From the NCBI RefSeq assembly GCF_008831285.2, contig NC_045141.1:7303353-7367352 (forward strand): a stretch of 64,000 bases of DNA, given 5' to 3'. How positions within the stretch are numbered: position 1 is the first letter of the stretch; every line of letters begins with the position of its first letter. The notes under the pieces are model-generated. The model saw only the letters and a program-made list of their open reading frames with translations, was not told where the DNA came from and ran no database searches. Origin of the DNA: Nymphaea colorata. Its lineage: Eukaryota > Streptophyta > Magnoliopsida > Nymphaeales > Nymphaeaceae. Below are positions 62,617-64,000 of the stretch, piece after piece. A program made the translations under genes and the position numbers.

Positions 62617-64000
62617 TGAACGTACACGTGATTTTGAAACTAATTTGAAGATGTTGTTTTAGAAACATGCTTACTATCATGGGGCCTTTTAGAGCATTGA
62701 TGTTTGGCCAATCTTAGGTGATACCTACATAAATACATATCATGTGGGTTAGTGTGTGATGCTTGTTCAATTGATGAACTCAACGACCTCAACATGTGCC
62801 ACGTTCCCCTCCTTTCAGGAAAAAAAGGGAATTATGACTTTTCATTTTTCCATGTCGAGCTTGATACATGCCAATGCATAGGTGCGGAATTGAATACACA
62901 CACACACACACAACGTTTTGCCTTTTTTTTGTATTTTACTTAGGCACCTAAAGAGACTTTGTTGCTTGCCTAAGACATAAAACCCTCAAGTGTCATTTTG
63001 CCACCTCCCCACTTCTGACTTCTATCTACCCTCATGAGAAGGCACCCAGCTTGAGTTTGAACTAGCAAGTAGCATCGAGGGCATCGGTACAATGGGTGGG
63101 GTGGAGGCTGGTAGGCGGTCAGGCTCTGTTTTGAATCCCCAGATTGCAAAATTCATGTGCTGTAAAAGGGAGACACCAATATGCAAGTTGAAACATAATG
63201 TAGGTGCCTTATTCAGAGCACCGAATGTAAGTGTATACCCTGAAAGATGGGGGCAAGGGCAAGGGTTTTGACCTTTTTTGTTGTGCCCCACCAATTGTCC
63301 CACACACCTGGGTGTTAACATTTGCTCTGACTCATTTAAAGGCTTTCTTGCCATATGTCACTAAGTTGGTAATAACAATGGGAAGTCTTTCCTATGATAT
63401 AATATAGGCAAACGATTAAAAAAAAAAAGAAGCAAAATTTTGGTTGTTTATAGGTAAGAAAGTGGTTGGGCTTGAGTTATCAAAGATCAACACATAAAAG
63501 AATGTGCTTTCTTTGCTTACATACACACACGTAAGATGGCTTTCTTCCAAACAACATTTCATAAGGTGATTTATTTTGTATAACTAAAGTTGTAGTTCTA
63601 TTTATAAGATATATAGTAGTTAGTATGCGCTCACCCTAAAAATTCAGTGGGAAATTAGCTTGAAATCTTCAGCTACATGCGACAGCAAGAATGTGTCTAT
63701 GCTTGCGCTCGACTGTGATAAGAAGATCTACGACAATCTAGGAGAGGACGACAATCAAGGAGAGGATAACACCAACCCTGCGTTATTCAAAACTGAAGGA
63801 CCTTCTCTTGATAAGGAAAGATCCATTTCTAAAACAGTCTCCTGTAACCTTGCCAAAGTCTATTGTGTGAATCCAGATCCTAAAATCAATGATATCAATT
63901 TTACACAGTGACTATAAATATATGTGCTCTCTCTTGGTTGAATCATTGAAGAATAGAGAGAGAATTGTTAGTGTGGACATAGGCTTGTCTAGCTGAACCA
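62617..64000. other. No gene recognised
   Basis: Contains an (AC)n run at about 62899-62912. The minus-strand frame at 63022-63354 (110 codons) and the plus-strand frame at 63660-63911 (83 codons) are open but match no family I recognise. The latter runs close to the window edge and could be part of a larger retroelement. Confidence 0.4.

Noticed and set aside
63022-63354. 110-codon minus-strand frame as a gene
   Set aside because: No domain, no splice or promoter context; kept only as an unassigned open frame.

Overview
The window looks like nuclear DNA of a flowering plant. It is AT-rich and repeat-dense. It holds one multi-exon gene with short plant-type introns, one intronless F-box gene, several Copia and Gypsy LTR retrotransposons, CACTA, hAT-like and LINE remnants, and pieces of plastid DNA that have moved into the nucleus. 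The species cannot be named from the sequence. There is no CRISPR array, bacterial operon or intact viral genome.

Only two host protein genes can be supported. A bHLH transcription factor of the BIGPETAL/CIB/bHLH49-62-78 type lies on the minus strand at 12104-14059. Its seven coding exons can be placed exactly and give about 444 residues. A single-exon F-box/F-box-associated protein of 410 residues lies on the plus strand at 44327-45559. They are 30 kb apart and show no shared regulation.

The rest is mostly mobile DNA. From left to right: an inverted-repeat arrangement of an unclassified repeat family (1-960; second copy 36361-37330); a non-autonomous hAT-like transposon with an exact 8-bp target duplication (6903-8300); a decayed Copia element whose missing pol is replaced by a mosaic of three plastid fragments, two from rrn23 and one from psbA (about 19560-22738); a young but defective Copia element with two 476-bp LTRs and an exact 5-bp target duplication (24044-30152); a LINE-1-like remnant (30960-32410); a minus-strand Copia remnant (32811-35660); a minus-strand Copia gag scrap (47770-47990); CACTA scraps (49366-49700 and 62392-62616); a plastid trnI-trnA insertion (51003-51240); and a 10.5-kb Gypsy element with unusually long LTRs of about 3.1 kb and an exact 5-bp target duplication (51316-61788).

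The observations most worth a second look are the three-piece plastid mosaic inside the decayed Copia element, the array of degenerate ~21-bp repeats with an ACCGGTT-like core in the leader of the young Copia element, the mismatch between that element's near-identical LTRs and its ruined coding region, and a 2-bp insertion that appears to have changed the C-terminus of the bHLH protein. I did not find a new multi-gene system and do not claim one. Long ORFs in the GC-rich retroelement leader and inside the Gypsy LTRs were judged not to be genes.
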